From the NCBI GenBank assembly GCA_036268355.1, contig DATAUG010000259.1:62001-126000 (forward strand): a stretch of DNA of 64,000 bases, given 5' to 3'. The notes under the pieces were generated by a model. The model had not been told where the DNA came from. It saw only the letters and a list, made by a program, of their open reading frames with translations, and searched no databases. The position numbers and the translations under genes are program-made. Every line of letters begins with the position of its first letter. Position 1 is the stretch's first letter. Source of the stretch: DASQPJ01 sp036268355. Its GTDB lineage: Bacteria; Actinomycetota; Actinomycetes; Sporichthyales; Sporichthyaceae. This document shows, one piece after another, positions 1-9,270 of the stretch.

Positions 1-1536
1 AAGCAGCGGCCCGTCGAGGTCCGGCTGGCGGCCGCGTCGGCCGCGGCGACCGCGGCGGTCCTGGCCGAGCATCCGGTGCGCGAGCTGCTGAGCACGTCCA
101 AGCGCTTCCCGCTCCAGGTCGACCGGCGCGAGGCGTTGTTCTCGTCCTGGTACGAGTTCTTCCCACGCAGCGAGGGGGCCACGCTGGACCCGCCCCGATC
201 GGGCACCTTCGCCACCGCCGCGGCGCGCCTGCCCGCGATCGCGGCGATGGGCTTCGACGTGGTGTACATCCCGCCGATCCACCCGATCGGGGTGGCGTTC
301 CGCAAGGGCCCCAACAACACGCTGAACGCCGGCCCGGACGACCCCGGGTCGCCGTGGGCGATCGGCTCCGACGACGGGGGCCACGATGCCGTCCATCCCG
401 AGCTGGGCACCGCGGCGGATTTCGCCGACTTCGTGACCCGGGCGCGCGAACTCGGCATGGAGGTGGCGCTGGACTTCGCGCTGCAGGCCTCCCCGGACCA
501 CCCGTGGGTCAAGGAGCACCCGGAGTGGTTCACCACCCGCGTCGACGGTTCGATCGCGTACGCGGAGAACCCGCCGAAGAAGTACCAGGACATCTACCCA
601 CTGAACTTCGACAACGACTACCCCGGGCTGCTCGCGGAGTCCGAACGGCTGCTGCGGCACTGGATGGCCGCCGGGGTGCGGATCTTCCGGGTGGACAACC
701 CGCACACCAAGCCGGTCCCGTTCTGGACCGACCTGCTGGCCGCCATCCGCAAGACCGACCCGGACGTGCTCTTCCTGGCCGAGGCGTTCACCCGCCCGGC
801 GATGATGCACGAGCTGGCCCAGGTCGGCTTCCACCAGTCGTACACGTACTTCACGTGGCGCACCGGCAAGGCCGAGCTGCGCGCCTACGCCGAAGAACTC
901 GCGCACGACACGGCCCACTTCCTGCGGCCGAACTTCTTCGTCAACACCCCCGACATCCTGCACGCCTTCCTGCAGACCGGTGGCCCGCCGGCGTTCAAGA
1001 TCCGCGCCGTGCTCGCCGCCCTGCTGTCGCCGGCCTGGGGCGTGTATTCCGGCTACGAGCTCTTCGAGCACCTCGCCGTCCGGCCCGGCAGCGAGGAGTA
1101 CCTGGACTCCGAGAAGTTCCAGTACCGGCCGCGCGACTGGGCCACGCCGAACTCCCTCGCGCCCTACCTGACCCTGCTCAATCGCCTGCGGAAGGCGCAC
1201 CCGGCGCTGCAGCAACTGCGCGACGTGACCTTCCACGAAACCGACAGCCCGTCGGTGCTGGCCTGGTCGAAGATCGCGCCGGACCCCGCCGGCGGCGTCG
1301 ACCGCGTCATCGCGGTGGTGAACCTGGACCCGTTCGACACCCACGAGGCGACACTCGCCCTGGACCTGCCCGCCCTCATGCTGGACCAGGACGAGCGTTT
1401 CGTGGTGTCCGACGCGTTCACCGGATCCAGCTGGGTATGGGGACCCAGGAACTACGTGCGGCTCGACCCGCTGGTCGAGCCCGCCCACATCCTGGCCGTG
1501 CAACGGTCCGGCGACGACGGGACGAGCGATGGCTAG
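1..1536 (+). CDS. glgE: GlgE maltosyltransferase, 5' end cut by window
   Basis: C-terminal 511 residues of alpha-1,4-glucan:maltose-1-phosphate maltosyltransferase, which extends cytosolic alpha-glucan from maltose-1-phosphate in the trehalose-to-glucan route. The reading frame is open from base 1, so the N-terminal domain lies outside the window. Visible GH13 signatures are the nucleophile strand FRVDNPHTKP near residue 230 of the visible part and the acid/base strand FLAEAFTRP near 261, followed by the typical TPDILHAFLQ stretch. The last eight bases overlap the ATG of glgB, so the two are almost certainly co-transcribed and translationally coupled. Family assignment is firm; only the start is unknown. 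Confidence 0.95.
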   Translation, partial: KQRPVEVRLAAASAAATAAVLAEHPVRELLSTSKRFPLQVDRREALFSSWYEFFPRSEGATLDPPRSGTFATAAARLPAIAAMGFDVVYIPPIHPIGVAFRKGPNNTLNAGPDDPGSPWAIGSDDGGHDAVHPELGTAADFADFVTRARELGMEVALDFALQASPDHPWVKEHPEWFTTRVDGSIAYAENPPKKYQDIYPLNFDNDYPGLLAESERLLRHWMAAGVRIFRVDNPHTKPVPFWTDLLAAIRKTDPDVLFLAEAFTRPAMMHELAQVGFHQSYTYFTWRTGKAELRAYAEELAHDTAHFLRPNFFVNTPDILHAFLQTGGPPAFKIRAVLAALLSPAWGVYSGYELFEHLAVRPGSEEYLDSEKFQYRPRDWATPNSLAPYLTLLNRLRKAHPALQQLRDVTFHETDSPSVLAWSKIAPDPAGGVDRVIAVVNLDPFDTHEATLALDLPALMLDQDERFVVSDAFTGSSWVWGPRNYVRLDPLVEPAHILAVQRSGDDGTSDG

Positions 1537-3745
1537 GACACAGTCCGAGAACGGCGCGCGCACGGTCGCGGCCGACGTGCAGCCGCTGGATCCGGCCGAG
1601 GCCTACCGCCTGCGTAGCGGCACGCATCACGACCCGCACTCGGTGCTCGGGCCGCATCCGCACTCCGGCGCGGTGACCGTGCGGGTGTTGCGACCGCACG
1701 CCACAGGAGTGAGCGTGCTCGTCGGCGGCAAGCGGTTCGAGTGCACCCCCGAGGGCGACGGGTTGTTCGCGACCGTCGTGCCGGGCGACGGTGTGCCGGA
1801 CTACCGGTTGGAGGTCACCTACAACGACGACACATTCGTCGTCGACGACCCGTACCGGTTCTGGCCGACCCTTGGCGAGATGGATCTGTACCTGATCGGT
1901 GAGGGACGCCACGAGCGGCTGTGGGACGTCCTCGGCGCTCACATCCGGCACTACGGCGGGCCCACCGGCGAAGTCGTGGGCACTTCGTTCGCGGTGTGGG
2001 CGCCGAACGCCCGGGGAGCACGGCTGTTGGCCGACTTCAACTACTGGGACGGCACGGGTTTCCCCATGCGATCGCTGGGCTCCAGCGGGGTTTGGGAGCT
2101 GTTCGTCCCCGACACCGGCCCCGGGACCCGGTACAAGTTCGCCCTGCTGGGCGCGGACGGCCGCTGGCGGGAGAAGGCGGACCCGTTCGCGTTCGCCACC
2201 GAGACGCCGCCGGCAACCGCGTCGGTGGTGCACGAGTCGCGCCACGAGTGGGACGACTCGCAATGGATGCGCGATCGGGTGGACAACCACGGCGTCAACT
2301 CCCCGATGGCGATCTACGAGGTGCACCTCGGCTCGTGGCACAAGGATCTGACGTATCGTCAGCTCGCCGATCAACTCGTCGGCTACGTGCGCGACCTGGG
2401 CTTCACCCACGTTGAGTTGTTGCCACCGGCCGAGCACCCGTTCGGCGGCTCGTGGGGTTACCAGGTCTCCTCGTACTTCGCCCCGACCGCGCGGTTCGGC
2501 GGCCCCGACGACTTCCGCCTGCTGGTCGACCGCCTGCACCAGGCCGGCATCGGCGTGATCATCGACTGGGTGCCCGCGCACTTCCCGCGCGACGACTGGG
2601 CGCTGGCCGAGTTCGACGGCACCGATCTTTACGAGCATCCGGACCCGCGGCGCGGCGAACAGCCGGACTGGGGCACGTTGGTCTTCAACTTCGGCCGGAA
2701 CGAGGTGCGGAACTTCCTGGTGGCGAACGCCTGCTACTGGCTGGAGGAGTATCACGTCGACGGGCTGCGGGTCGACGCGGTGGCCTCGATGCTCTACCTG
2801 GACTACTCACGCAAGGACGGGGAGTGGGCGCCGAACGCCTACGGCGGCCGGGAGAACCTGGAGGCCGTGGCGTTCCTGCAGGAGATGAACGCCACCGTCT
2901 ACAAGCGTGTCCCCGGGGCGTTCACGGTCGCCGAGGAGTCCACCGCCTGGCCGGGCGTGACCCGACCCACGCACCTGGGCGGCCTGGGCTTCGGGTTCAA
3001 GTGGAACATGGGCTGGATGCACGACTCGCTGAGCTACATGAGCCACGACCCGGTGCACCGCGCGTACCACCACAACGAGATGACATTCTCGATGATGTAC
3101 GCCTGGTCGGAGAACTTCGTACTGCCGCTCTCGCACGACGAGATGGTGCACGGAAAGGGCTCGCTGTTCGGGAAGATGCCCGGCGACCGCTGGCAGAAGC
3201 TGGCCAACCTGCGGGCCTACCTGGCCTTCATGTGGGCGCACCCGGGCAAGAAGCTGTTGTTCATGGGGGCCGAACTCGGCCAGGAGGCCGAGTGGTCGGA
3301 GTCCGGCTCGCTGGACTGGTGGCTGCTGCAGTACGCCGACCACGCGGGCATGCAGCACCTGGTCCGCGACCTGAATCGGACCTACCGCGACACGCCGGCG
3401 CTGTGGGAGCTGGACGCCTCGCCGGAAGGCTTCGCCTGGATCGACGCGAACGACTCCGCGGGGAACGTGTTCTCCTTCGTGCGCCGCGGAACTGACGGGT
3501 CGTCACTGGCGTGCGTGTCGAACTTCGCGAACACGCCCCGGTCGGCCTACCGGATCGGGTTACCCCGCCCGGGTCGGTGGACCGAGGTCGTCAACACCGA
3601 CGCGGTCGATTACAGCGGCAGCGGCGTCGGCAACCTGGGCGGCGTGGATGCCGGACACGAGCCCTGGCACGGCATGCCGGCCTCGGTCGAACTGACTCTG
3701 CCCCCCCTGGCGACCGTGTGGCTGCGCAACCCTGCCGCCGAATAG
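1529..3745 (+). CDS. glgB: 1,4-alpha-glucan branching enzyme GlgB
   Basis: 738 residues, the full length expected for actinobacterial GlgB. It introduces alpha-1,6 branches into glucan chains made by GlgE. Two N-terminal beta-sandwich regions (about 20-110 and 120-230) precede the GH13 barrel. The nucleophile Asp lies in DGLRVDAVASM near residue 415 and the acid Glu in FTVAEEST near 469. The loop KWNMGWMHDSL and the later LSHDEMVHGK are also characteristic. The ATG at 1529 overlaps glgE by 8 bp, giving a tight GlgE-GlgB operon. A short hairpin follows the stop. Confidence 0.97.
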   Translation: MARTQSENGARTVAADVQPLDPAEAYRLRSGTHHDPHSVLGPHPHSGAVTVRVLRPHATGVSVLVGGKRFECTPEGDGLFATVVPGDGVPDYRLEVTYNDDTFVVDDPYRFWPTLGEMDLYLIGEGRHERLWDVLGAHIRHYGGPTGEVVGTSFAVWAPNARGARLLADFNYWDGTGFPMRSLGSSGVWELFVPDTGPGTRYKFALLGADGRWREKADPFAFATETPPATASVVHESRHEWDDSQWMRDRVDNHGVNSPMAIYEVHLGSWHKDLTYRQLADQLVGYVRDLGFTHVELLPPAEHPFGGSWGYQVSSYFAPTARFGGPDDFRLLVDRLHQAGIGVIIDWVPAHFPRDDWALAEFDGTDLYEHPDPRRGEQPDWGTLVFNFGRNEVRNFLVANACYWLEEYHVDGLRVDAVASMLYLDYSRKDGEWAPNAYGGRENLEAVAFLQEMNATVYKRVPGAFTVAEESTAWPGVTRPTHLGGLGFGFKWNMGWMHDSLSYMSHDPVHRAYHHNEMTFSMMYAWSENFVLPLSHDEMVHGKGSLFGKMPGDRWQKLANLRAYLAFMWAHPGKKLLFMGAELGQEAEWSESGSLDWWLLQYADHAGMQHLVRDLNRTYRDTPALWELDASPEGFAWIDANDSAGNVFSFVRRGTDGSSLACVSNFANTPRSAYRIGLPRPGRWTEVVNTDAVDYSGSGVGNLGGVDAGHEPWHGMPASVELTLPPLATVWLRNPAAE
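2348..2362. repeat. Dispersed palindrome, perfect copy (glgB)
   Basis: CTGACGTATCGTCAG: perfect 6-base arms, 3-base spacer, inside the glgB coding region (LTYRQ). Confidence 0.6.
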
Positions 3746-3767
3746 CGCGCCGGCTTACGCCCAACGG

Positions 3768-3786
3768 GTGAACCCCCGCGGTTCAC
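3768..3786 (+). terminator. Possible terminator after glgB
   Basis: Seven-base arms GTGAACC and GGTTCAC with a five-base loop, 23 bp after the glgB stop. No T-run follows, so this is only a plausible hairpin terminator. Confidence 0.35.
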
Positions 3787-3879
3787 GGGCCGCACGCGGG
3801 TAGAGCGGGTCAGGCTGAGGGAGGGCCGGCCCGCCGATCTGCGTGGGTCGAGGTGATTCGACGCGGCGGGGGCAACAAG

Positions 3880-5208
3880 ATGTCAGTTCGACTCGGGACG
3901 GGAACCGCTTGGGGCCGGCGCGGGCGGCGCGGGCGGCTGGGCACGGGAACCGTCGTTGCGAGCGCGGCGCTGCTGGCGACCACCTCGGTCGCCGCGGCCG
4001 CAAGCGGAGCGTTGGATTCCACCTTCGGTGCCGCACACAACGGCACGGTGCTCACTGCACTGGGCCAGAACCCGTTGGTCGCCACGGCGGCCCGACAGGC
4101 GGACGGCAAGATCGTGATCGCCGGGAGCACGACCGACGGCACGGTGCGCAAGTTCGCCCTGGTCCGCTTCAACCCGGACGGAACCCTCGATTCGACCTTC
4201 GGGTCCGGCGGGTCGGTGTTGACCGCGGTCGGTGACTCCAACACCTCGGTGGTGGGCGCGCTGGCGGTTCAGGGCGACGGCAAGATCATCGCCGTCGGGA
4301 CCGCCGGCGACCACGGGCAGACCGACTTCGCCATGGCTCGCTACACGACGGCCGGTGCCCTGGACCCAGCTTTCGGCGCCGGCGGAGTCACCCTCACCAA
4401 GTTCGGCACCAACAGCGCCGCGGCGGACGCGATCGCGGTGCAGGCCGACGGCAAGATCGTCGTCGGCGGGGCGGCGGGGACGTCGTTCGCGCTGGCGCGC
4501 TACAGCCCGGTCGGGTTGTTGGACCCCGGCTTCGGCGCCGGCGGGGCGCTGACCACCAGCTTCGGGTCCACCGGGCCGTCGAACGTATCCGCGACGCTGC
4601 TCCAGCCGGACGGGAAGCTGGTCGCCGCGGGCGTGGCGGCAGGCAGCGGCGGGGTGTCGAGCTTCGCGTTGGCCCGCTACACCCCCGCCGGGGTGCTCGA
4701 TCCGTCCTTCGGCACCGGCGGCCAAAAGCTCACCGTGGCCGGGAGCGCGCAGAAGGCAACGCTCACGTCGGCAACGCTGTTGCCCGACGGTCGCCTGGTC
4801 GCGACCGGGGTGGTCTCCGATGCCGGCAAGTACAAGTTCGGCCTGGCCGGATACACGGCCCAGGGCAGCCCCGACCCGAGCTTCGGCACCAACGGCTTGG
4901 TGCTGTCCAGCATCGGCGACGGTGGCCTGGCCGCCCCGGCCGCCCTGCTGCGTGCGGCCGACGGAAAGCTGCTCGTGGTCGGCACCGTGGTCGACGGGGG
5001 CAACCGAAAATTCGCCGTGGTCCGATACCTGCCCAACGGTTCGCCGGACACCGGCTTCGGGACCGCGGGCGTGATCACCACCGTGATCGGCGACGGCGGC
5101 TTCGCGACATCCGGGCTGCTGACCCCGGACGGGAAGATCGTCCTGGCCGGATCGGCGCAGGACGGCACCGCCCTCAAGCTGGCGCTGGCCCGCTACAACC
5201 TGGGCTGA
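3880..5208 (+). CDS. Secreted delta-60 repeat protein, seven repeats
   Basis: 442 residues from the ATG at 3880, which has GGCGGGGG seven bases upstream; an in-frame GTG at 3853 has a poorer context. An Arg-rich N-terminus and hydrophobic segment (VVASAALLATTSVAAAA) form a signal peptide. The mature part is seven consecutive units of about 55 residues. Each begins LDxxFGxxG, continues with a QxDGKIVxxG strand and ends FALxRYxPxGx, the delta-60 repeat type. Seven units suggest a seven-bladed beta-propeller, which is inference. Substrate and role are unknown. It stands alone, convergent with the thioredoxin-domain gene. Confidence 0.88.
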   Translation: MSVRLGTGTAWGRRGRRGRLGTGTVVASAALLATTSVAAAASGALDSTFGAAHNGTVLTALGQNPLVATAARQADGKIVIAGSTTDGTVRKFALVRFNPDGTLDSTFGSGGSVLTAVGDSNTSVVGALAVQGDGKIIAVGTAGDHGQTDFAMARYTTAGALDPAFGAGGVTLTKFGTNSAAADAIAVQADGKIVVGGAAGTSFALARYSPVGLLDPGFGAGGALTTSFGSTGPSNVSATLLQPDGKLVAAGVAAGSGGVSSFALARYTPAGVLDPSFGTGGQKLTVAGSAQKATLTSATLLPDGRLVATGVVSDAGKYKFGLAGYTAQGSPDPSFGTNGLVLSSIGDGGLAAPAALLRAADGKLLVVGTVVDGGNRKFAVVRYLPNGSPDTGFGTAGVITTVIGDGGFATSGLLTPDGKIVLAGSAQDGTALKLALARYNLG

Positions 5209-5253
5209 ACCGCGGTCGCGGCTTCAGTGCCGATAATCGCTCGTCCTACCCAC

Positions 5254-6267
5254 TCAGAACAACGCGCTCGCGAGCGCACGCCGGGCGGCCGCCACCCTGG
5301 GGTCGTCCGGCCCGGCGATCAGGAACAGTTGCAACAGATGCTCCCGGGCCGCGTCCCGGTCGGCACCCGAGGTGATCCGCACGGTGTCGATCAATCGGCG
5401 GAACGCCTCCTCGACGGATCCGCCGACGGTGTCCAGGTCCGCGGCCAGGCACTGGACGGCTACATCCGCCGGGCGCTCGGCCGCCGCCCGACGTACCGTC
5501 GCCGGATCGGCGACGTAGACCCGGCGCAGCAACGCCACCCGGGCCAGGCCCTGCTCGGCCTCCGGGTCGCCGGGCTGCCGGTTCAACGCCTCGGCGTAGG
5601 CCGCCTGGGCCCCGTCGAGGTCGTTGCGGGCGAGTGCTTCCAACGCCTGGGGGTGGCGCAGCTGGGCGGTCGGCCCGTCGGCCTCCTCCGCCTCGATGTC
5701 CGGCGCCACCCGACCGGAGATGCCCTGCGTGACGGCGAAATCCAGGACCTGCTCGATCACCTCGCGCACCTGCGCCTCAGGCAGGGCGCCCTGGAACAAC
5801 GGCATCGGTTGCTGACCGACCACCGCGAGCACTGTCGGCAGGGCCTGGACCTGGATCAACGCGGCCAGCCGCTGGTTCGCCTCCACGTCGATCTTGGCCA
5901 GCACGAAGCGGCCGTCGTACTCGTCGGCCAGTTTCTCCAACACCGGTGAGAGTTGCTTGCACGGCTCGCACCAGTCGGCCCAGAAGTCGATCAGCACGGG
6001 GACCTGCATCGACAGGCCGATCACGTCGGCCTCGAAGCTCGCCTCGGTCACCTCGATCACGAACGGGCTGCCGGATCCGCCCTCCGCCGGCGCCGCGCCC
6101 CGGTGCTGGTCGGTCACCCCGAGCGCCGAACCGCTGCCGGTGGCACGCCGCGGCGGCGTCGGCGCGCCTGGCGGCGCGGGGGCAGGCCGATTGGCCCGCG
6201 CCTTCAACGCGGAAAGGTCGACGGCGCCGGCCGTCGGGATGCGCGGGGTGGGCGGCTGCTGCGGCAT
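5254..6267 (-). CDS. Thioredoxin-domain co-chaperone, YbbN/CnoX-like
   Basis: 337 residues. A proline-rich, disordered N-terminus (about 1-65) precedes a thioredoxin fold with the redox motif WCEPC (Cys100 and Cys103) and the cis-Pro loop ALPTV. The C-terminal half is helical with TPR-like segments (ALARNDLDGAQAAYAEAL; EEAFRRLIDTVRI), the architecture of the YbbN/CnoX family that protects and hands over substrates to chaperones. Unlike E. coli CnoX, both cysteines are present, so oxidoreductase activity is likely. The ATG at 6267 was chosen because upstream in-frame sequence is low-complexity. Confidence 0.9.
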   Translation of the reverse strand: MPQQPPTPRIPTAGAVDLSALKARANRPAPAPPGAPTPPRRATGSGSALGVTDQHRGAAPAEGGSGSPFVIEVTEASFEADVIGLSMQVPVLIDFWADWCEPCKQLSPVLEKLADEYDGRFVLAKIDVEANQRLAALIQVQALPTVLAVVGQQPMPLFQGALPEAQVREVIEQVLDFAVTQGISGRVAPDIEAEEADGPTAQLRHPQALEALARNDLDGAQAAYAEALNRQPGDPEAEQGLARVALLRRVYVADPATVRRAAAERPADVAVQCLAADLDTVGGSVEEAFRRLIDTVRITSGADRDAAREHLLQLFLIAGPDDPRVAAARRALASALF

Positions 6268-6477
6268 GCGCCCATCCTGCCGTCCGCCGGGTCGGCCACG
6301 GCAACCGGCACGCTCACGGCGTTTCTCCAAACCCCAGGTGGATGCGGGAGGCCGTCCGGGCGTCGTCTGGCAAGGCGGAGGAGCCGCTCAAGGCGGGGCA
6401 TCGAGCGGCGACGACAACGCAGCCAGGCGGCGTTCGGGCGCCCTACCGCGCCGCCTACCGGGGTTGGGAGACGTGCC

Positions 6478-6789
6478 CTAAGCCGCAGCCGGGGCCTTCA
6501 ACGTCCGCAACCAGCGCTCGACGAAGAACGGAGCGAACGGGATCACCGCCGCCAGCAGGACCTTGCCGATCAACTGATTCGGCCAGTTCAGCCGACCTCG
6601 CAGGTCCCAGGCGGCCAGCACGTACAGCACGAACAGGATCCCGTGGGTCATCCCGGCGGGCATCACGAGCTTGTCGTTTCCGCCGATCTGCATCGGCACC
6701 GCGACCCCGAGCAGGAACAGGAACGTCACGGCCTCCAGCAGCGAGAACAACCGCAACCGTCCGATCGGCGTGGCCAGCACAGCATCCAT
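6478..6789 (-). CDS. DUF3817 small integral membrane protein
   Basis: 103 residues, starting MDAVLATPIGRLRLFSLLEA at 6789. It has three hydrophobic segments (about 12-32, 44-62 and 76-92) and the family features LEAVTFLFLL and a central MTHGILFVLY histidine. It matches the DUF3817 family of actinobacterial membrane proteins of unknown function. It lies 11 bp downstream of the SPFH gene on the same strand and may be its distal operon partner. Confidence 0.85.
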   Translation of the reverse strand: MDAVLATPIGRLRLFSLLEAVTFLFLLGVAVPMQIGGNDKLVMPAGMTHGILFVLYVLAAWDLRGRLNWPNQLIGKVLLAAVIPFAPFFVERWLRTLKAPAAA

Positions 6790-6800
6790 CCTGTCCGGGT

Positions 6801-7712
6801 TCAGGTTCCGGATTGGTCGCCGGCCCGTTGGCCGAAGAACGCGCCCAGTCCCTCCAGCGCCTTGCCGAGCTCGCTGGGCACGACCCAAACCGTATTGGCC
6901 TCGCCGCGGGCGAGCTGCGGAAGGGTCTGCAGGTACTGGTAGGCGAGCAGCTTGGGGTCGGGGTCGGCCTCGTGGATCGCGGCGAACACCGTCTTGATCG
7001 CCTTGGCCTCGCCCTCGGAGCGCAGGATCGCGGCTTGGGCGTCGCCCTCGGCCCGCAGGATCTGCGACTGTCGTTCGCCCTCCGCGGTCAGGATCTGGGA
7101 CTGCTTGAACCCCTCGGCGGTCAGGATCGCGGCGCGCTTGTCGCGCTCGGCCCGCATCTGCTGCTCCATCGCACCCTGGATGGACAGCGGCGGGTCGATG
7201 GACTTCAGCTCGACCCGATTGACCCGCAGCCCCCACCGGCCGGTGGCGTCGTCGAGCACGCCGCGCAGCTGCGCGTTGATGTGGTCGCGGGAGGTCAGGG
7301 CCCGTTCCAGGGTCAGACTGCCGACGACGTTGCGCAACGTGGTCACGGTCAGCTGTTCGACGCCGGCGATGTAGTTCGCGATCTCGTAGGTGGCCGCGCG
7401 CGGGTCGGTCACCTGGAAGTAGATGACGGTGTCGATGTTGACCACCAGGTTGTCCTCGGTGATCACCGGCTGCGGGGGAAACGAGACGACCTGCTCGCGC
7501 AGGTCGATCAGCGGACGCAACCGGTCCACGAACGGGATCAACACCGTCAACCCGGCGTTCAGGGTGCGCGAGTAGCGACCCAGCCGTTCGACGACGCCCG
7601 CGCTCGCCTGCGGCACGATCCGCACCGACCGGGACATGATGATCAGGAGCAGCAGGATCACGACCCCGAGCACGATGACGCCGGCCACGTTGCCTCCGCT
7701 CTGATGATGCAT
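6801..7712 (-). CDS. SPFH/Band 7 (stomatin-like) membrane protein
   Basis: 303 residues. An N-terminal membrane anchor (GVIVLGVVILLLLIIM) is followed by a Band 7/PHB domain beginning VRIVPQASAGVVERLGRYSRTL and a coiled coil rich in Ala, Glu and Gln (repeated EGERQSQILRAEGDAQAAIL). It is predicted to form a membrane-associated oligomer organising microdomains. The start ATG at 7712 lies 7 bp after the NfeD stop. SPFH plus NfeD is a recurrent operon pair in bacteria. The reading frame extends upstream without a stop, but that part is the shadow of nfeD. Confidence 0.93.
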   Translation of the reverse strand: MHHQSGGNVAGVIVLGVVILLLLIIMSRSVRIVPQASAGVVERLGRYSRTLNAGLTVLIPFVDRLRPLIDLREQVVSFPPQPVITEDNLVVNIDTVIYFQVTDPRAATYEIANYIAGVEQLTVTTLRNVVGSLTLERALTSRDHINAQLRGVLDDATGRWGLRVNRVELKSIDPPLSIQGAMEQQMRAERDKRAAILTAEGFKQSQILTAEGERQSQILRAEGDAQAAILRSEGEAKAIKTVFAAIHEADPDPKLLAYQYLQTLPQLARGEANTVWVVPSELGKALEGLGAFFGQRAGDQSGT

Positions 7713-7719
7713 CGTCAGA

Positions 7720-8136
7720 TCACCGCACCAGCGCCGTGGCGCCCGCGATCTGGACCACCGACACGTCCTGGCCCGTCTCGAAGACACTTGCCCCGTCGGC
7801 CGAACGCGCCGACCAGACCTCGCCGGCCAACTTGACCTGCCCGCCTCGACCGTCCACCCGGACCAGCACCTGGGCCTGCCTGCCGACCAAGCCGGCTGCT
7901 CCGCTGAGGAAGTCGGGCCCGGAATGCAGATGGCGCAGGGCGAACGGCCGGATGACGAGCAGACCGACCGCCGCCGCTCCCAGCGCAACGGCCACCTGCG
8001 CCCCGACCGGCGCCGCCGGGGCGACCGCGGCGGCCACGAAGGCAGCGAGGGCGAACATCGCGAAATGCAGGTGAACGGTGGTCATCTCGGCGACCACGAA
8101 CACGATCGCCACCGCCAGCCAACACGCCCAGGCCAC
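7720..8136 (-). CDS. NfeD-family membrane protein
   Basis: 138 residues from a GTG start. The N-terminal half has hydrophobic segments (AWACWLAVAIVFVVAEM; FAMFALAAFVAAAVAP; VALGAAAVGLLVIRPF). The C-terminal half is an OB-fold with the NfeD pattern GLVGRQAQVL..GGQVKLAGEVWSARS. It is the short NfeD1b type without a ClpP-like protease domain. It sits directly upstream of its usual partner, the SPFH protein. Confidence 0.92.
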   Translation of the reverse strand: MAWACWLAVAIVFVVAEMTTVHLHFAMFALAAFVAAAVAPAAPVGAQVAVALGAAAVGLLVIRPFALRHLHSGPDFLSGAAGLVGRQAQVLVRVDGRGGQVKLAGEVWSARSADGASVFETGQDVSVVQIAGATALVR

Positions 8137-8216
8137 GGCAACTCACCGTTTGCCGACGAACCACTGGCCGTAGCCCATATCTGCATGGTATGGCGGCCGG
8201 GCGCACGACGCGTTCA

Positions 8217-8298
8217 GTTGTCCGCGATCAACGGTTGTCCATGATCAACAGTTGGCCGCGATCAGCCGCCGTCTTGATCAACCGTTGTCCGCGATCAG
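8217..8298. repeat. 17-bp tandem repeat running into the meaB 3' end
   Basis: Units GTTGTCCGCGATCAACG begin at 8217, 8234 and 8251. A degenerate 16-base unit starts at 8268, and another good copy at 8284. The copy at 8284-8298 lies inside the last codons of meaB (IADN), so the array looks like outward duplication of the gene's own tail. The period is not a multiple of three. Confidence 0.75.
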
Positions 8299-9222
8299 CC
8301 GACGGGCCGCGGTGACCGGATCCAGGTGCCCAGCCACGACCGCCGCGGCCAGGGCGTCCAGAACCCGGTCACCCACCGCGGTCAGCATCCGGCGCCGAAG
8401 CATGCCGACGGCGATCGCCTCGATCTCGGCAATCGCCCGACGGCGCCGCCGAAGGTCCAGCGCCCCGGTGGAGTCCAACGTCCGGCGGTGTGCGGCGATC
8501 GCGTCGACCAGAGCGGCGATGCCGACCCCGGTGGTGGCGACCGTGCGCAGCACCGGGGCCTCCCAGCCGCGCCCGGCGGTCGTCCGGGCGAGTACCGCGG
8601 CGACCTGCTGGGCGGTCGCCTCGGCACCGTCGCGATCGGCCTTGTTGACCACCAATATGTCGGCGATCTCCAGCACCCCGGCCTTGGCCGCCTGGATTCC
8701 GTCGCCCATCCCGGGCGCCAGCAGCACCACGGTGGTGTCGGCGGCAGCCGCGATGTCGACCTCCGACTGACCCACGCCCACGGTCTCGACCAGGAGCACG
8801 CCGTACCCGACGGCATCCAGTACCCGCAGCGCGTGGGGCACCGAACGGGCCAGCCCACCCAGGTGGCCCCGGGCCGCCAACGACCGGACGTAGACACCGT
8901 CGTCGCCGGAGTGTTCGGCCATCCGGACCCGGTCGCCGAGCAGCGCACCGCCGGAGAACGGCGAGGACGGGTCGACGGCCAGCACCCCGACCCGGAACCC
9001 ACGCCGCCGGTACTCGGCCACCAGCGCCGAGGTAATCGTCGACTTGCCCACCCCGGGCGCGCCGGTCAGGCCGACGACGTATGCACCGCCCGCGTGGGCC
9101 GACAAGGCGTTGGTGATCGAGCCCAGGTCCGGGGAGTCCTCCTCGACCAGCGAGATCAACCGGGCGACAGCCCGCCGGTCGCCGGCGCGGGCGGCGCCGA
9201 GCATGTCCGCCACGGACGTCAT
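8278..9222 (-). CDS. meaB: MeaB, GTPase chaperone of B12-dependent acyl-CoA mutase
   Basis: 314 residues. G3E-family GTPase with Walker A GAPGVGKST at 54-62, the following AVDPSSPFSGGALLGDR and VETVGVGQSEVD signatures, and the NKAD guanine-recognition motif. MeaB guards methylmalonyl- or ethylmalonyl-CoA mutase against inactivation and assists cofactor loading. The start MTSVADM at 9222 is preceded by GGTGGTGGGAG. The frame continues upstream into the 30-bp repeat array, which is not believed to be coding. It lies near ecm, ccr and the epimerase, consistent with service to Ecm. Confidence 0.95.
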   Translation of the reverse strand: MTSVADMLGAARAGDRRAVARLISLVEEDSPDLGSITNALSAHAGGAYVVGLTGAPGVGKSTITSALVAEYRRRGFRVGVLAVDPSSPFSGGALLGDRVRMAEHSGDDGVYVRSLAARGHLGGLARSVPHALRVLDAVGYGVLLVETVGVGQSEVDIAAAADTTVVLLAPGMGDGIQAAKAGVLEIADILVVNKADRDGAEATAQQVAAVLARTTAGRGWEAPVLRTVATTGVGIAALVDAIAAHRRTLDSTGALDLRRRRRAIAEIEAIAVGMLRRRMLTAVGDRVLDALAAAVVAGHLDPVTAARRLIADNG

Positions 9223-9270
9223 CTCCCACCACCAGCCGCCCGCCCGGGTCGCCCCGACTCGCGCTGACCT

